Part shown: positions 18,230 through 26,942 of the stretch, piece by piece | Layout of the letters: the number at the start of each line of letters is the position of its first letter | Position numbering within the stretch: the stretch's first letter is position 1 | Assembly (NCBI RefSeq): GCF_040784915.1 | Contig: NZ_CP160797.1 | Location: 2,036,137-2,100,136 of the forward strand | Direction: 5' to 3' | Length of the DNA stretch: 64,000 bases | Origin: Bacillus vallismortis | GTDB lineage: Bacteria > Bacillota > Bacilli > Bacillales > Bacillaceae | Position numbers and translations under genes: made by a program | Notes under the pieces: generated by a model | What the model was told of the DNA's origin: nothing | Databases searched by the model: none | Seen by the model: the letters and a program-made list of their open reading frames with translations, nothing else

Positions 18230-19321
18230 ATGTCCAGCCCAAAGAGTAAAATTACAACCGCACAAGCAACGGTGATCATTATTAATTATATGCTCGCTGC
18301 AGGAGTTCTCACGCTCCCTCGGACAGTAACAGAACAAACAAAATCACCTGATGGATGGATTTCCATTTTATTAGGCGGGGTTATCGCGATCATTGCCGGA
18401 ATAGTCATCGTGAAATTAAGCCAGCAGTATCCTGAGGAGACGTTTTATGAATATGCTGGTCATATTGTAGGCAAATGGCTCGGCGCTTTAATCAGTCTCA
18501 TTTTCATTACTTATTTTTTAGCTCTCGGTGCCTTCGAAGTGAGAGTCATGTCAGAAATTGTTGTGTTTTTTCTCCTTGAAGGGACGCCATCGTGGGCGAT
18601 AGTCATGACTGTTCTTTGGATCGGGCTTTATTCAATTACACAAGGGCTCGATCCCATTGCCCGGCTTTTTGAAATGATCTTTCCGGTTACGGTCATCATC
18701 TTTTTAACCGTAGCGGTCATGAGTATAGGTATATTTGAGGTCAACAATTTACGCCCTGTATTAGGAGATGGAATCATGCCGGTTCTCAAAGGAGTGAAAA
18801 CAACGGCCCTTTCGTTTACATGTTCTGAAATTATGCTTATTCTAGTAGCGTTTATGAAGAAGCCGAAAAAGGCGTTGAAAGCGGTTGTAATCGGGACAAG
18901 TGTTGTGACATGTTTTTATATTTTTACGCTGATTATGGTTATCGGTGCAATATCCGTTGACGGTGTTGTAACGAGAACATGGCCGGCACTTGACCTGATG
19001 AGAAGCTTTGAGATATCTGGTTTAATATTTGAACGATTTGAATCATTCCTGCTAGTCATTTGGATTATGCAGCTTTTTGCCACGTTCATTATCACTTTTT
19101 ATGCAGCTTCTTTAGGAGTCTCGCAAGTTTTCAAAAAGAAACCCGTTTCATGTATGTTTTGGCTGCTTCCTGTTGTTTTTATTCTCTCTTGCATGCCCAA
19201 AAATGAAAATGATGTGTTTATTTTGGGCGATATGGTCAGTCATATGGCTTTGTATATATTTGGCGCTCTGCCGATTTTGCTTTTAGTCATATCGAAATGG
19301 AGGAAAAGAGGTGAAACGTAA
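18230..19321 (+). CDS. yndE: YndE, germinant receptor B subunit (APC-type)
   Basis: 363-residue GerAB-type integral membrane protein related to amino-acid transporters, with about ten helices. The N-terminal ITTAQATVIIINYMLAAGVLTLPR carries the unwound first-helix pattern of APC proteins that binds the germinant. Starts 27 bases after yndD with GGATGGTGAT before ATG, and its last 11 bases overlap the start of yndF, so the three subunits are translationally linked. Confidence 0.93.
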   Translation: MSSPKSKITTAQATVIIINYMLAAGVLTLPRTVTEQTKSPDGWISILLGGVIAIIAGIVIVKLSQQYPEETFYEYAGHIVGKWLGALISLIFITYFLALGAFEVRVMSEIVVFFLLEGTPSWAIVMTVLWIGLYSITQGLDPIARLFEMIFPVTVIIFLTVAVMSIGIFEVNNLRPVLGDGIMPVLKGVKTTALSFTCSEIMLILVAFMKKPKKALKAVVIGTSVVTCFYIFTLIMVIGAISVDGVVTRTWPALDLMRSFEISGLIFERFESFLLVIWIMQLFATFIITFYAASLGVSQVFKKKPVSCMFWLLPVVFILSCMPKNENDVFILGDMVSHMALYIFGALPILLLVISKWRKRGET

Positions 19322-20522
19322 AATCAAACATCCAGTGTCCGCTATTGTCATCGTATGTTTGTTTATGATTTGTGTAACAGGGTGCTGGAGCAGCAAGGAA
19401 ATAGAAGAGCTTGGTCTCACATTTGCTATCGCAATTGATAAAGGAAAAGCAACAAATACTGAAAAAGAGTTAAAAGAAGAGGGAGGGAGCTATCCAAAAC
19501 AAGACAACCTTACACTGACCTATCAATTTGTTAATGAAAAAGTGGTAGGTGCGGGACAAAACGGAGGAGGCGGCGGACAAGGAACGCAAAAAGCGTATCA
19601 AAATATAAGTGAAACAGGTGATTCGTTACAACAGATTGGGAGCGAGGTTGCGTTAAGAAGGGATCGTGAAGTGTTTAGCCCGCATTTAAAAGTGGTTGTC
19701 ATGAGTGAAGATGTATTGCGTACATATCCTATCGACAAAATGCTGGATCAATTTTTTCGTGATAATGAAATCAGGCTGAGCTGTCTTGTTTTATCTGCAA
19801 AAGGGAAGGCGAGAGATGCCCTCAAACTGAAAGAGAGTGATGAAATTCCGGCATTTCGGCTGACTGGATTAGTTGAGAATGAACATAAAGTTTCCAGAAT
19901 ACTTCGCCCTGTAACACTCGCGAAACTAATCGGTAAACTGCATTCCGGCAGCAGTTTTTTACTGCAAAATGCAGTCTCGGCAAATGGAGCGGTCAAGTAT
20001 TCCGGATCAGCGGTTATTAACGGGAAGTCTAAAAAAATGATCGGCTTTTTAGATGAATATGAAACGGAGGGAATTGCTTGGATTGCCGGAGGAGGAAAAG
20101 GCGGAGTTGTAAAGTGCTATGATAAAAAGAGCCAGCAGATTATCGCGTACGATATCAATTATATAAAAAGTAAAATCAAGCCTATAATAAAAGGAACGGA
20201 TATATCATTCCATGTCGATATTGAATCGGAAGGGGATTTGGTTGAAAACTGGAACACAAATGAGACGTTGGACACACAGTTTATAGAACGTCTTGAAAAG
20301 AATATTGAAAACGAAGTGAAAAAAATAGTCGGTCATGTATTAAAAAAAATCCAGCAAGATTATAAAGCTGATGTTGCGGGTTTTGATGAATCATTAAGAC
20401 TTGAACATCCGGACTTATGGAAAAAGGTGAAAAAGAACTGGGATGACACCTTCAGTAAGGCCGACATCACGTACAGTGTAAACACCACAATTACTCATTA
20501 TGGAACGGTTAAAACTCAGTAA
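19311..20522 (+). CDS. yndF: YndF, germinant receptor C subunit (lipoprotein)
   Basis: GerAC-type lipoprotein of 403 residues. The signal peptide ends in a lipobox, MICVTGCWSSKE, with the lipidated Cys at about residue 25; ELGLTFAIAIDKG after it is typical of GerAC. The mature part has the three-domain GerAC layout, including an insert rich in Gly (GAGQNGGGGGQ). GAGGAAAAG before the GTG start falls inside the end of yndE. Last gene of the operon. Confidence 0.92.
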   Translation: MKRKIKHPVSAIVIVCLFMICVTGCWSSKEIEELGLTFAIAIDKGKATNTEKELKEEGGSYPKQDNLTLTYQFVNEKVVGAGQNGGGGGQGTQKAYQNISETGDSLQQIGSEVALRRDREVFSPHLKVVVMSEDVLRTYPIDKMLDQFFRDNEIRLSCLVLSAKGKARDALKLKESDEIPAFRLTGLVENEHKVSRILRPVTLAKLIGKLHSGSSFLLQNAVSANGAVKYSGSAVINGKSKKMIGFLDEYETEGIAWIAGGGKGGVVKCYDKKSQQIIAYDINYIKSKIKPIIKGTDISFHVDIESEGDLVENWNTNETLDTQFIERLEKNIENEVKKIVGHVLKKIQQDYKADVAGFDESLRLEHPDLWKKVKKNWDDTFSKADITYSVNTTITHYGTVKTQ

Positions 20523-20540
20523 TGAATCAAATAGATTTTT

Positions 20541-20575
20541 AAAAAGAAGAGAAAGAAACATCTCTTCTTTTTCTT
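20541..20575 (+). terminator. Terminator after yndF
   Basis: AAAAAGAAGAG / CTCTTCTTTTTCTT around a loop of about 9 bases, 18 bases past the stop. Confidence 0.82.
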
Positions 20576-20678
20576 ATGCATTTTTCAGGATGAAGATACT
20601 TTTTTGGGGGTAAATGCATTTTTTAAAACAATCAATATGATAATATGAAATTGCTTAAAATAGAAGGGAGGAGGGGCT

Positions 20679-21485
20679 GTGAGACAGAAACCGATTTATG
20701 TAGAAATCGAAATGAGATCTGACCTGGATACGCTCTGGGAATATACGCAAACCCCAGCGCTGCATAAAGAATGGGATCTCCGGTTTTCAAATATCACATA
20801 TTTGCCTAAGCAGCAATACCAAAAGCAGAAGTTTCTTTACGAAACAAGAATAGGTTTTGGGCTAAAGGTATCGGGTACAGGAGAAACAGTCGGTGTTTTC
20901 GACAAATATTCATCTGAAAGAGTTTCTTCACTGGCTTTTGGCTCTGATCATCCGTTATCCCTGATTAGGCGCGGTAATGGCTACTGGAAGTATATACAGC
21001 GAGACAACGGGAACATAACGTTTTTAACACAGTACCAATACAAAACAGCCTACGGACTGCCGGGAAGATGGATCGATCGTTTATTTTTTCGGCCGCTGCT
21101 TGGCTGGGCGACTGCATGGAGCTTTGATGTACTAAGGCTTTGGATTGAGCAAAACAAACATCCGAAACACTCCATTCGATCGGCTATCGTCTATGTGTTC
21201 ATATGCTTATTTTTTAGTCTGTTTTGGTTTTATCAAGGCTTTACAGGTTTTGAAACAAGTATCTTTGCAGGAACAGCGAAGATAGGATGGGGTATTCTGT
21301 GGCTCATTCCATTAAAGAAAAAATGGATCATTCATGCAGTCCAGGCTTTTATCTATGCTGGATTCGTTTTTTTAGGTTCCGAGATATTATTATCAATTCT
21401 GTTGAGTGTGTTTTCTGCGGCAAGCGGCGTTCTTAATCTTCAGCTCCCTAGTGCCCGGCACACTAAACGAAAGAGAAAGAAGTGA
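20679..21485 (+). CDS. yndG: YndG, SRPBCC-like N-terminal domain plus membrane tail
   Basis: 268 residues from a GTG start behind GGGAGGAGGGG. The N-terminal half (EIEMRSDLDTLWEYTQTPALHKEWDLRF) has the look of a START/SRPBCC ligand-binding fold. The C-terminal part has four hydrophobic segments (about residues 160-260). Matches YndG of B. subtilis by order and sequence. First gene of yndG-H-J, tightly packed: yndH begins 4 bases after its stop. Function unknown. Confidence 0.85.
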   Translation: MRQKPIYVEIEMRSDLDTLWEYTQTPALHKEWDLRFSNITYLPKQQYQKQKFLYETRIGFGLKVSGTGETVGVFDKYSSERVSSLAFGSDHPLSLIRRGNGYWKYIQRDNGNITFLTQYQYKTAYGLPGRWIDRLFFRPLLGWATAWSFDVLRLWIEQNKHPKHSIRSAIVYVFICLFFSLFWFYQGFTGFETSIFAGTAKIGWGILWLIPLKKKWIIHAVQAFIYAGFVFLGSEILLSILLSVFSAASGVLNLQLPSARHTKRKRKK

Positions 21486-21489
21486 CATT

Positions 21490-22110
21490 GTGAATACGAT
21501 TTATGAAAAAACAATCAAGAACTATTATTTGCTGCATCCCAAGCTGCAAAAACGATATCAATTAGACGAAGCTCATACATTCTGCGGGACAGGAACGATG
21601 TCAGAAATAAGCGGAGGCTCTTTTCTGGTCAGAATGCTGTTAAAGCTGGGTGTTTTTTTCAGGTGCTTCTTTTCAGAAAGAGGCAAAGACATCCCTTTTA
21701 CGATACAAAATAGAACTTGTCTTATGAATCGGGATCATATCGGGATAGAATGGAATCGTACATTTTATTTTAAAGGCAATAAACGTTTCTTTGACGCGAT
21801 CATGGTATACGACGAAAAAGAAGATAGAATACTTGATTTCTTCGGCAGACCTCATCTTCTGCTGTCTGTTTTAGCGTTCGAGGCATCTCCTGATGGCTCT
21901 CTTACGATTACATCGGGAAAGCAATGGCTATTGCTATGCGGAAAAAGAATACCGCTGCCAAAATGGCTGACGGGTACGTCCGTTGTTTGCGAAACGTTTG
22001 ATGAAAGCAAGAATTGCTTCACCATTCAAGTGCATGTGCAAAATACAATTCTCGGCACTCTTTTCTATTATAAAGGAACGTTTCAGGAAGAAGAGAGAGA
22101 ATCATGTTAA
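21490..22110 (+). CDS. yndH: YndH, DUF4166-type protein
   Basis: 206-residue soluble protein. Features that fit DUF4166: YYLLHPKLQKRY at the start, CGTGTMSEISGGSFLVRMLLKLG, and WNRTFYFKGNKRFFDAIMVYD. The frame is open upstream to 21406 within yndG, but the GTG at 21490 follows AAAGAAGTGAC and gives the expected N-terminus. The stop overlaps the yndJ start (ATGTTAA), so it is translationally coupled. Function unknown. Confidence 0.83.
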   Translation: MNTIYEKTIKNYYLLHPKLQKRYQLDEAHTFCGTGTMSEISGGSFLVRMLLKLGVFFRCFFSERGKDIPFTIQNRTCLMNRDHIGIEWNRTFYFKGNKRFFDAIMVYDEKEDRILDFFGRPHLLLSVLAFEASPDGSLTITSGKQWLLLCGKRIPLPKWLTGTSVVCETFDESKNCFTIQVHVQNTILGTLFYYKGTFQEEERESC

Positions 22111-23744
22111 AACGAAATGGCATGATCAGTACGCTTTATTTTATAGGGTTTCTTGCAGCGGAAACACCCCATCTATCAGTGGCAGAGGCGCTTGTTTTGT
22201 TATCCATCCTCTTTTTCGTTCCGGGTATTTTTCCTTTTGTCTTTCATCAATCGCCGCTTCGGGCTGCTCAATATCTGGAATCTGGTTTCATACAGTGCTA
22301 TCCGGCAGCCGCTTTCTTTGCGGTGCTGGCTCTTGTGACAGACATCGGGTGGTTCGCTCTGATCTGGTGGATCTACACTGTCTTTATGGCGTTGTACGCG
22401 CTCCTTCGCTTGCGGGATACAAAGATACATAGAATCGAAGAGACCTCAGTTTTGTTCGGGCTTATCTATTTGGCGGGGGGAGGGTTTTGGTTTTTTGCTT
22501 ATGCTGCACATTTGCAGATCATGCAATTTGGCCCGCTTATCATTTTGCTGACTGCAGTCCACTTTCACTATTCAGCTTTTCTGATCCCGATCTTTAACGG
22601 CTTGCTCGGAAGAACCGCCAGAAATAATCGGATGTTGTATAGTTGGATAACATGGGTGATTTTGTTTTCGCCCATTCTTATCGCACTTGGCATCACATAT
22701 TCAAAAACACTTGATGTCATTGCGGTTGGCATCTATATGGCGGCGCTTTATCTTCATGCATATTTGGTGTTTACCACAGCTTTTCGCAGCAAGACGGGAA
22801 AAATTCTTATTCGGCTTTCTTCTGCCGTTTTAATGTTAACGATCACTTTTTCGATGATTTATTCATTTGGTGTATTTCGGCAGGAAGTTACACTGAGCAT
22901 CAATCAGATGATTTGGATTCACGGTTTTATCAACGCGTTTGCTGTGATACTGCCCGCTCTCATCGGATGGAGAATAGAAGATCCAAAGCCTTTTGATGCA
23001 GACAGCGTAAAGATATTCAGCCGGATCTACGGAAAAAGAAGGATTGGAAAAGCCTTTTTAGCTGACATTCAAGCTGAAAATAACGTTCAATACAGAGGGC
23101 TTGTGGATGATATGGAAAGCCTTCGTTCAAAAGATTTTTCACCCGAAAAACTGGCGCCGTTCATTCTATCGTTTTATGAACAAACCGTTGAGTATGACGT
23201 TAAAGCAAAAGTGACGTGGAGCACGTGGTTTCGGCCGCTTGCATTTGTTTACGAATGGTTCAGCAGAAAAATCGGCCAAATACATCTGTCGACGAACCCT
23301 GATTGGTATAGAATGTACAGCACGATAAAGGGTGTTCATTCGAAAAAAGACGGAAGAAAAAGAGTGCGTGCCTGGATCAGAACAAATGAAAAAAACGAAA
23401 CCATTTTTACCGCTCTATATTCAGTGTATCGTTCAAATGAAGAGGGGTATATGAACATCTCTCTACCGCTTCCATTCAGCAGCATGACAGGCATTTTAAA
23501 GCCTTATCATCATCATGAGAAACTGGTTTTGACAAGCAGGCGGAGAAAAAACGGAGCTGGAGATGAGGGAATTTATCTGCAAACCAGAGCGGGAACTTGT
23601 CCGCTTCCTTTATCTGAGACCTTTCTGATAGAAGCTTCGCATGACAACAGATTAACCGCTGTTCATCATATGTGGCTGTTTGGATTAAAATTTCTAACTG
23701 TACATTACATTATTACATATTGTCGTCCAAATGAAAGAACCTAA
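22104..23744 (+). CDS. yndJ: YndJ, polytopic membrane protein
   Basis: 546 residues. Roughly the first 290 hold nine or more hydrophobic segments (LLAAETPHLSVAEALVLLSILFF onward). The remaining 250 are soluble and resemble a lipocalin-like or SRPBCC-like cytosolic domain (YTRAYRGLVDDMESLR, WFRPLAFVYEWFSRKIGQIHLS). ATG overlaps the yndH stop by 7 bases, with GAAGAAGAGAG upstream. Known only as YndJ; role unknown. With YndG and YndH it forms a membrane/lipid-binding trio, an inference from layout. Confidence 0.85.
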   Translation: MLKRNGMISTLYFIGFLAAETPHLSVAEALVLLSILFFVPGIFPFVFHQSPLRAAQYLESGFIQCYPAAAFFAVLALVTDIGWFALIWWIYTVFMALYALLRLRDTKIHRIEETSVLFGLIYLAGGGFWFFAYAAHLQIMQFGPLIILLTAVHFHYSAFLIPIFNGLLGRTARNNRMLYSWITWVILFSPILIALGITYSKTLDVIAVGIYMAALYLHAYLVFTTAFRSKTGKILIRLSSAVLMLTITFSMIYSFGVFRQEVTLSINQMIWIHGFINAFAVILPALIGWRIEDPKPFDADSVKIFSRIYGKRRIGKAFLADIQAENNVQYRGLVDDMESLRSKDFSPEKLAPFILSFYEQTVEYDVKAKVTWSTWFRPLAFVYEWFSRKIGQIHLSTNPDWYRMYSTIKGVHSKKDGRKRVRAWIRTNEKNETIFTALYSVYRSNEEGYMNISLPLPFSSMTGILKPYHHHEKLVLTSRRRKNGAGDEGIYLQTRAGTCPLPLSETFLIEASHDNRLTAVHHMWLFGLKFLTVHYIITYCRPNERT

Positions 23745-23838
23745 CACAAAGAAATGGCTTCGTCTGACAAGCTGTTTGACGATTCGATCAGCTGCATTCC
23801 AATTCTGCGCCGCATCTTAACGGGAAAGGAAGTGACTA

Positions 23839-24153
23839 GTGATGTTTTATATCAGTTTATTTCTGATTCTTTGGCTGGCTGCTGGATTTGCAGTGGGAAT
23901 GAAACAAGTGTATGTCGATCAGCTGTTTGGTAAAGATGTGATCGAAAGGCTGGAAAAAGAGAAGGGGGATCACAAGCGTGCTGACCGGTTTATCAAACAT
24001 CGTGTTCTTTACATCGCAGCAGTAACATTAAGCGGGTTTATCGCTGTTTATCATGAAGTGAAAACAATCCCGCAAAGGCGAAAAATAAGAAAAATCGAAA
24101 AAAATATCATGAAACTGAATGAAGCAAAAAAACGAAGAATCAATAGAAAATAA
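23839..24153 (+). CDS. yndK: YndK, small membrane-associated protein
   Basis: 104 residues from GTG at 23839 (or 103 from the adjacent ATG). One N-terminal helix (FYISLFLILWLAAGFAVGM), a charged middle (ERLEKEKGDHKRADRF), a second hydrophobic stretch (VLYIAAVTLSGFIAVY), and a strongly basic tail (QRRKIRKIEKN...KRRINRK). GGAAAGGAAG precedes the start. It sits between yndJ and yndL as in B. subtilis 168. Function unknown. Confidence 0.75.
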   Translation: MMFYISLFLILWLAAGFAVGMKQVYVDQLFGKDVIERLEKEKGDHKRADRFIKHRVLYIAAVTLSGFIAVYHEVKTIPQRRKIRKIEKNIMKLNEAKKRRINRK

Positions 24154-24384
24154 AAATGCACAGGCCAAAGAGCAGGTGCGTTTTTATTTTGGTTTGCTAT
24201 GGGAATTGGGATACAGGCGGTGCCAATACCTTTTCATAAATTCAAAAATGAGAAGAACAGCGCCCGGGCTAATGGTATATAATATTGTGAATTTAACAAA
24301 AATTTAACAAGGAGGACGAGAGAATTCGTGCTAAAGCCTCAAAGAAACCGACATCCTGTTGATTTGGACTTAGAGGCGGAGTAG
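24154..24384. ncRNA. yndK-yndL interval, syntenic position of surA RNA
   Basis: In B. subtilis a sporulation RNA, SurA, was reported from the yndK-yndL interval. This 231-base interval lacks a protein gene apart from the leader ORF before yndL. It contains a short GGTGC/GCACC dyad and, at 24278-24283, a TATAAT with a poor -35. The RNA itself cannot be recognised from the sequence; the call rests on synteny. Confidence 0.35.
24328..24384 (+). CDS. Leader ORF stop-start coupled to yndL
   Basis: GTG at 24328 behind a near-perfect AAGGAGGACG starts an 18-residue peptide (LKPQRNRHPVDLDLEAE) whose TAG is directly followed by the yndL ATG. yndL itself has only GGAG three bases from its ATG, too close for normal initiation. 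Translation of yndL may therefore depend on ribosomes ending the leader. Inference from spacing. Confidence 0.5.
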   Translation: MLKPQRNRHPVDLDLEAE

Positions 24385-25143
24385 ATGAAACCGGCCAAAG
24401 TATCCCTGCTCCGCCGTTTGCTCCATTCCTTGAAGCATGTTGATTGTAACATAGCCAAACGTTTCCCATCAACTCTTAAAATTGTAAAATTATTGATTGT
24501 TTTTGTGATGTTCATTCCGATTTCTTCAATTTACGCGGAAGATGTCTATCAGAATTTTGAGGAATTAAAAAACAATGAAAAGCCTTCAGATTACCGTATT
24601 GTTACGAAAGAAACCGGCAGTCCTGTCCTTATTTTAGCCATTCACGGAGGAGGTATTGAAGGCGGGACAAGTGAAGTAGCGAGAGAGCTCAACAAAGAGT
24701 CTTCGATGTATTTATTTGAAGGCTTAAAATCGTCAGGAAACTCTGTGATGCATATTACGAGTACGCATTTTGATGAGCCCCGGGCCTTGAGGATGACGGG
24801 AAGTCATGAATATGTCATTTCATTGCACGGGTATGCAGAAGAAGATCAGCAGATCGAAGTCGGCGGTACAGATCGCGTAAGAGCGGCAGATTTAGTTGAA
24901 GAACTGCAAAATGCCGGTTTTCCTGCTGTCTTGCTCAGTACAGACCATCCGCATGCAGGCGTTAGTCCGAATAACATTGCAAATAAATCAAAAACAGGTT
25001 TGAGTATCCAGATCGAAATGAGCACAGGTTTTAGAAAATCTTTGTTTGGCGTATTTTCTTTAAAAAGCAGATCTGTTACTCAAAATGAGAGGTTTTATGA
25101 TTTTACCGAAGTGATGTCCCGTTTTCTGAAAAGTAACTACTGA
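24385..25143 (+). CDS. yndL: YndL, gamma-polyglutamate hydrolase family (PghL)
   Basis: 252-residue member of the phage-type poly-gamma-glutamate hydrolase family (zinc peptidase fold). A hydrophobic segment at residues 34-51 (KLLIVFVMFIPISSIYAED) works as signal or anchor. The catalytic part has AIHGGGIEGGTSEVAREL, SLHGY and STDHPHAGVSPNNIANK, with zinc-binding His/Glu residues expected in IHGGGIE and LHGY. It degrades capsule-like PGA; phage enzymes of this family breach PGA layers. The long N-terminal extension and the leader ORF upstream make the start uncertain. Confidence 0.88.
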   Translation: MKPAKVSLLRRLLHSLKHVDCNIAKRFPSTLKIVKLLIVFVMFIPISSIYAEDVYQNFEELKNNEKPSDYRIVTKETGSPVLILAIHGGGIEGGTSEVARELNKESSMYLFEGLKSSGNSVMHITSTHFDEPRALRMTGSHEYVISLHGYAEEDQQIEVGGTDRVRAADLVEELQNAGFPAVLLSTDHPHAGVSPNNIANKSKTGLSIQIEMSTGFRKSLFGVFSLKSRSVTQNERFYDFTEVMSRFLKSNY

Positions 25144-25147
25144 AAAA

Positions 25148-25172
25148 TAGGAGGCCATAAGCCGGCCTCCTA
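25148..25172. terminator. Two-way terminator between yndL and yndM
   Basis: TAGGAGGCC / GGCCTCCTA around a 7-base loop, with A's on the left and T's on the right, serving two converging genes. It includes the yndM stop codon. Confidence 0.8.
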
Positions 25173-25622
25173 TTCCTCATGCTTCTCATTGGTAACGTCA
25201 GGAAGCAATTCGTCTGCGGCTTCTGTTTGATATTGAAGGGTGTTATCCCTGGCTGTCAGTTCATTTCGGAAGGTTTCATCCAGCACATTCTTCAGCAAAT
25301 ACCGATGAAAAAAGTATTCAAAAACAGTAAGACAGACAGCGGAAAGAAGAGCGGCTGCAAACGGTGAGAAATCATTTCTTGTTTGGGTTAAAGCAAAGAC
25401 CCAAATCATAACGAATGAAAGTCCAAAGTCAGCCAATGAAGCTATAATATTGTTTGTTCTCGGAAGGACGAGCATGTCACCGGAAAGGTATGAGACAAAA
25501 CCTAAGAAAAGTGCAATAAACATCACACTTAGAAAGGATGCATAGTAGACCCTGTCCAATATTACATATAAAAGGGCGAGAGTGAAAGCAATCTTTGAAG
25601 AAAGTGCAATGAGATGTTTCAT
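25170..25622 (-). CDS. yndM: YndM, four-helix membrane protein (DUF2512 type)
   Basis: 150 residues with four hydrophobic segments (IAFTLALLYVILDRVYY, FLSVMFIALFLGFVSYLSG, DFGLSFVMIWVFAL, FAAALLSAVCLTVFEYFFHRYLL) and an acidic C-terminal tail. This fits the DUF2512 (YndM) family of small Bacillus membrane proteins. The frame extends upstream to 25757, but TTAGGTGATC sits before the ATG at 25622, which gives the usual MKHLIALSSK start. Function unknown. Confidence 0.85.
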   Translation of the reverse strand: MKHLIALSSKIAFTLALLYVILDRVYYASFLSVMFIALFLGFVSYLSGDMLVLPRTNNIIASLADFGLSFVMIWVFALTQTRNDFSPFAAALLSAVCLTVFEYFFHRYLLKNVLDETFRNELTARDNTLQYQTEAADELLPDVTNEKHEE

Positions 25623-25738
25623 TTGATCACCTAAGTTGTTATTTTTAAGGAAAATCCTTTTCTTAATCGTTATCTTTGTTACAGTCATTATTTTAAACAA
25701 TTCGATTTTGTTTACACTGGTATTTTTTTCTTGTTGCA

Positions 25739-25764
25739 TGAAACCTTCTTGGTGCAAAAACGTA
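25739..25764 (+). promoter_or_regulatory. sigma-W promoter of fosB
   Basis: TGAAAC (25739-25744), a 16-base spacer, then CGTA (25761-25764). This is the exact extracytoplasmic-function sigma-W pattern, about 35 bases before the fosB start; fosB is a known sigma-W gene. Confidence 0.9.
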
Positions 25765-25799
25765 CATATGGTTGATCAGCTTTAGAGGGGGAATTTATT

Positions 25800-26222
25800 G
25801 TGGAGATAAAAGGAATCAATCATTTGTTATTTTCTGTTTCCCATTTGGACACATCAATCGATTTTTATCACAAAGTGTTTGATGCCAAGCTGCTGGTAAA
25901 AGGAAGAACAACAGCATATTTTGATTTGAATGGCATCTGGCTTGCACTTAATGAAGAGCCTGACATTCCGAGAAATGACATTAAGGCATCATATACTCAT
26001 ATTGCTTTTACTATTGAAGATCGTGAGTTTGAGGAAATGTCAGCAAAATTAAAAAGGCTTCATGTCCATATACTGCCTGGAAGAGAACGAAATGAACGCG
26101 ATCGAAAGTCTATTTATTTTACCGACCCAGACGGCCATAAATTTGAATTTCATACCGGAACCCTTCAAGACAGGCTTCGTTATTATAAACAAGAAAAAAC
26201 GTATATGAAATTTTATGATTGA
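25800..26222 (+). CDS. fosB: FosB, fosfomycin thiol transferase
   Basis: Adds bacillithiol to the epoxide of fosfomycin, inactivating it, in a divalent-metal enzyme of the glyoxalase (VOC) fold. Metal ligands His8 (INHLLF), His67 (YTHIAF) and Glu116 (HKFEFHTG) are in place. The product has 140 residues; from memory the B. subtilis protein runs four residues further, and the DNA past the stop (GAAACGGCC) looks like the lost codons after a one-base insertion. The catalytic core is unaffected. GTG start behind GAGGGGG. Confidence 0.93.
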   Translation: MEIKGINHLLFSVSHLDTSIDFYHKVFDAKLLVKGRTTAYFDLNGIWLALNEEPDIPRNDIKASYTHIAFTIEDREFEEMSAKLKRLHVHILPGRERNERDRKSIYFTDPDGHKFEFHTGTLQDRLRYYKQEKTYMKFYD

Positions 26223-26302
26223 AACGGCCTCGAGATATCGCAAAGAACATATACATAAATGTGAATAAAGGTTAAAATATGGTAAATGGGGGTTGGTTGA
26301 AA

Positions 26303-26725
26303 ATGAAGATACTGGCCTTAACGGCAGTTTTGACGTGTTTTTTTGGCATTGGCAGTACCCATGCGTCAGCATTAGATTTTGATCACAAAACAGACTTTAT
26401 TTTAAATGACAGCACAAAGTCGTTTGTTCTGGAAAATATCAGTGATGTTCCGGCAATCGAATATTTTTTAGGCTATCAGTTTACGATCTTGGGAGCCAAT
26501 AGTTGTTCAGTTGAGCTTAAACTTCAACGGATGGGGCTTACGGGGCAATATACCACGCTGAGCACGAAACAATTCAGAGGCAGTTGGTTTGATTTTAGTG
26601 CTCAGGATAAAGTTTCAATTGATCCATTTCATCGATACCGTATCTTTGCAGAAGAACATTCGGAAAACTGCACAAGTGTTCGAGTAAAAGGGAGTTATGG
26701 TATTCAATATTTTCATTTTGATTGA
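26303..26725 (+). CDS. Secreted small protein of unknown function
   Basis: 140 residues with a clear signal peptide (MKILALTAVLTCFFGIGSTHASA, cleavage near residue 23) and a mature beta-rich domain of about 117 residues. It contains two cysteines (NSCSVEL and ENCTSVR) that could form a disulfide. An in-frame ATG at 26279 has no ribosome-binding site; GGGGGTTGG precedes the ATG at 26303. A strong terminator follows. I do not recognise the family, and I do not recall a counterpart between fosB and lexA in strain 168. Confidence 0.75.
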   Translation: MKILALTAVLTCFFGIGSTHASALDFDHKTDFILNDSTKSFVLENISDVPAIEYFLGYQFTILGANSCSVELKLQRMGLTGQYTTLSTKQFRGSWFDFSAQDKVSIDPFHRYRIFAEEHSENCTSVRVKGSYGIQYFHFD

Positions 26726-26758
26726 AGCTCACGATGATAAAGGTGAGCTGTTTTTTTA
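26726..26758 (+). terminator. Terminator after the secreted-protein gene
   Basis: AGCTCAC / GTGAGCT around a 10-base loop followed by G and seven T's. Confidence 0.88.
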
Positions 26759-26942
26759 CATAAAATAGAACTAACTAAACTATGTACTAAATTTTCACAT
26801 AAATTAATTGCCGCGCTCTCTGCATAAATCTAATTCCGTATCATTCCACGACCTAGTAATGAAACGTTTTTAAGCAGATCACGTCTAATGTTTTAAACGG
26901 ACAACATTTCGATAAAAAGTTTCCTAAAGGAAAGAAAATTTC
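26759..26942. other. Intergenic stretch upstream of the small RNA
   Basis: No gene seen. Contains one copy of the AT-rich repeat also found upstream of yncM (26769-26804). Confidence 0.4.

Noticed and set aside
24119..24307. 62-codon plus-strand frame overlapping the end of yndK
   Set aside because: Overlaps yndK by 35 bases without its own ribosome-binding site, low-quality composition.
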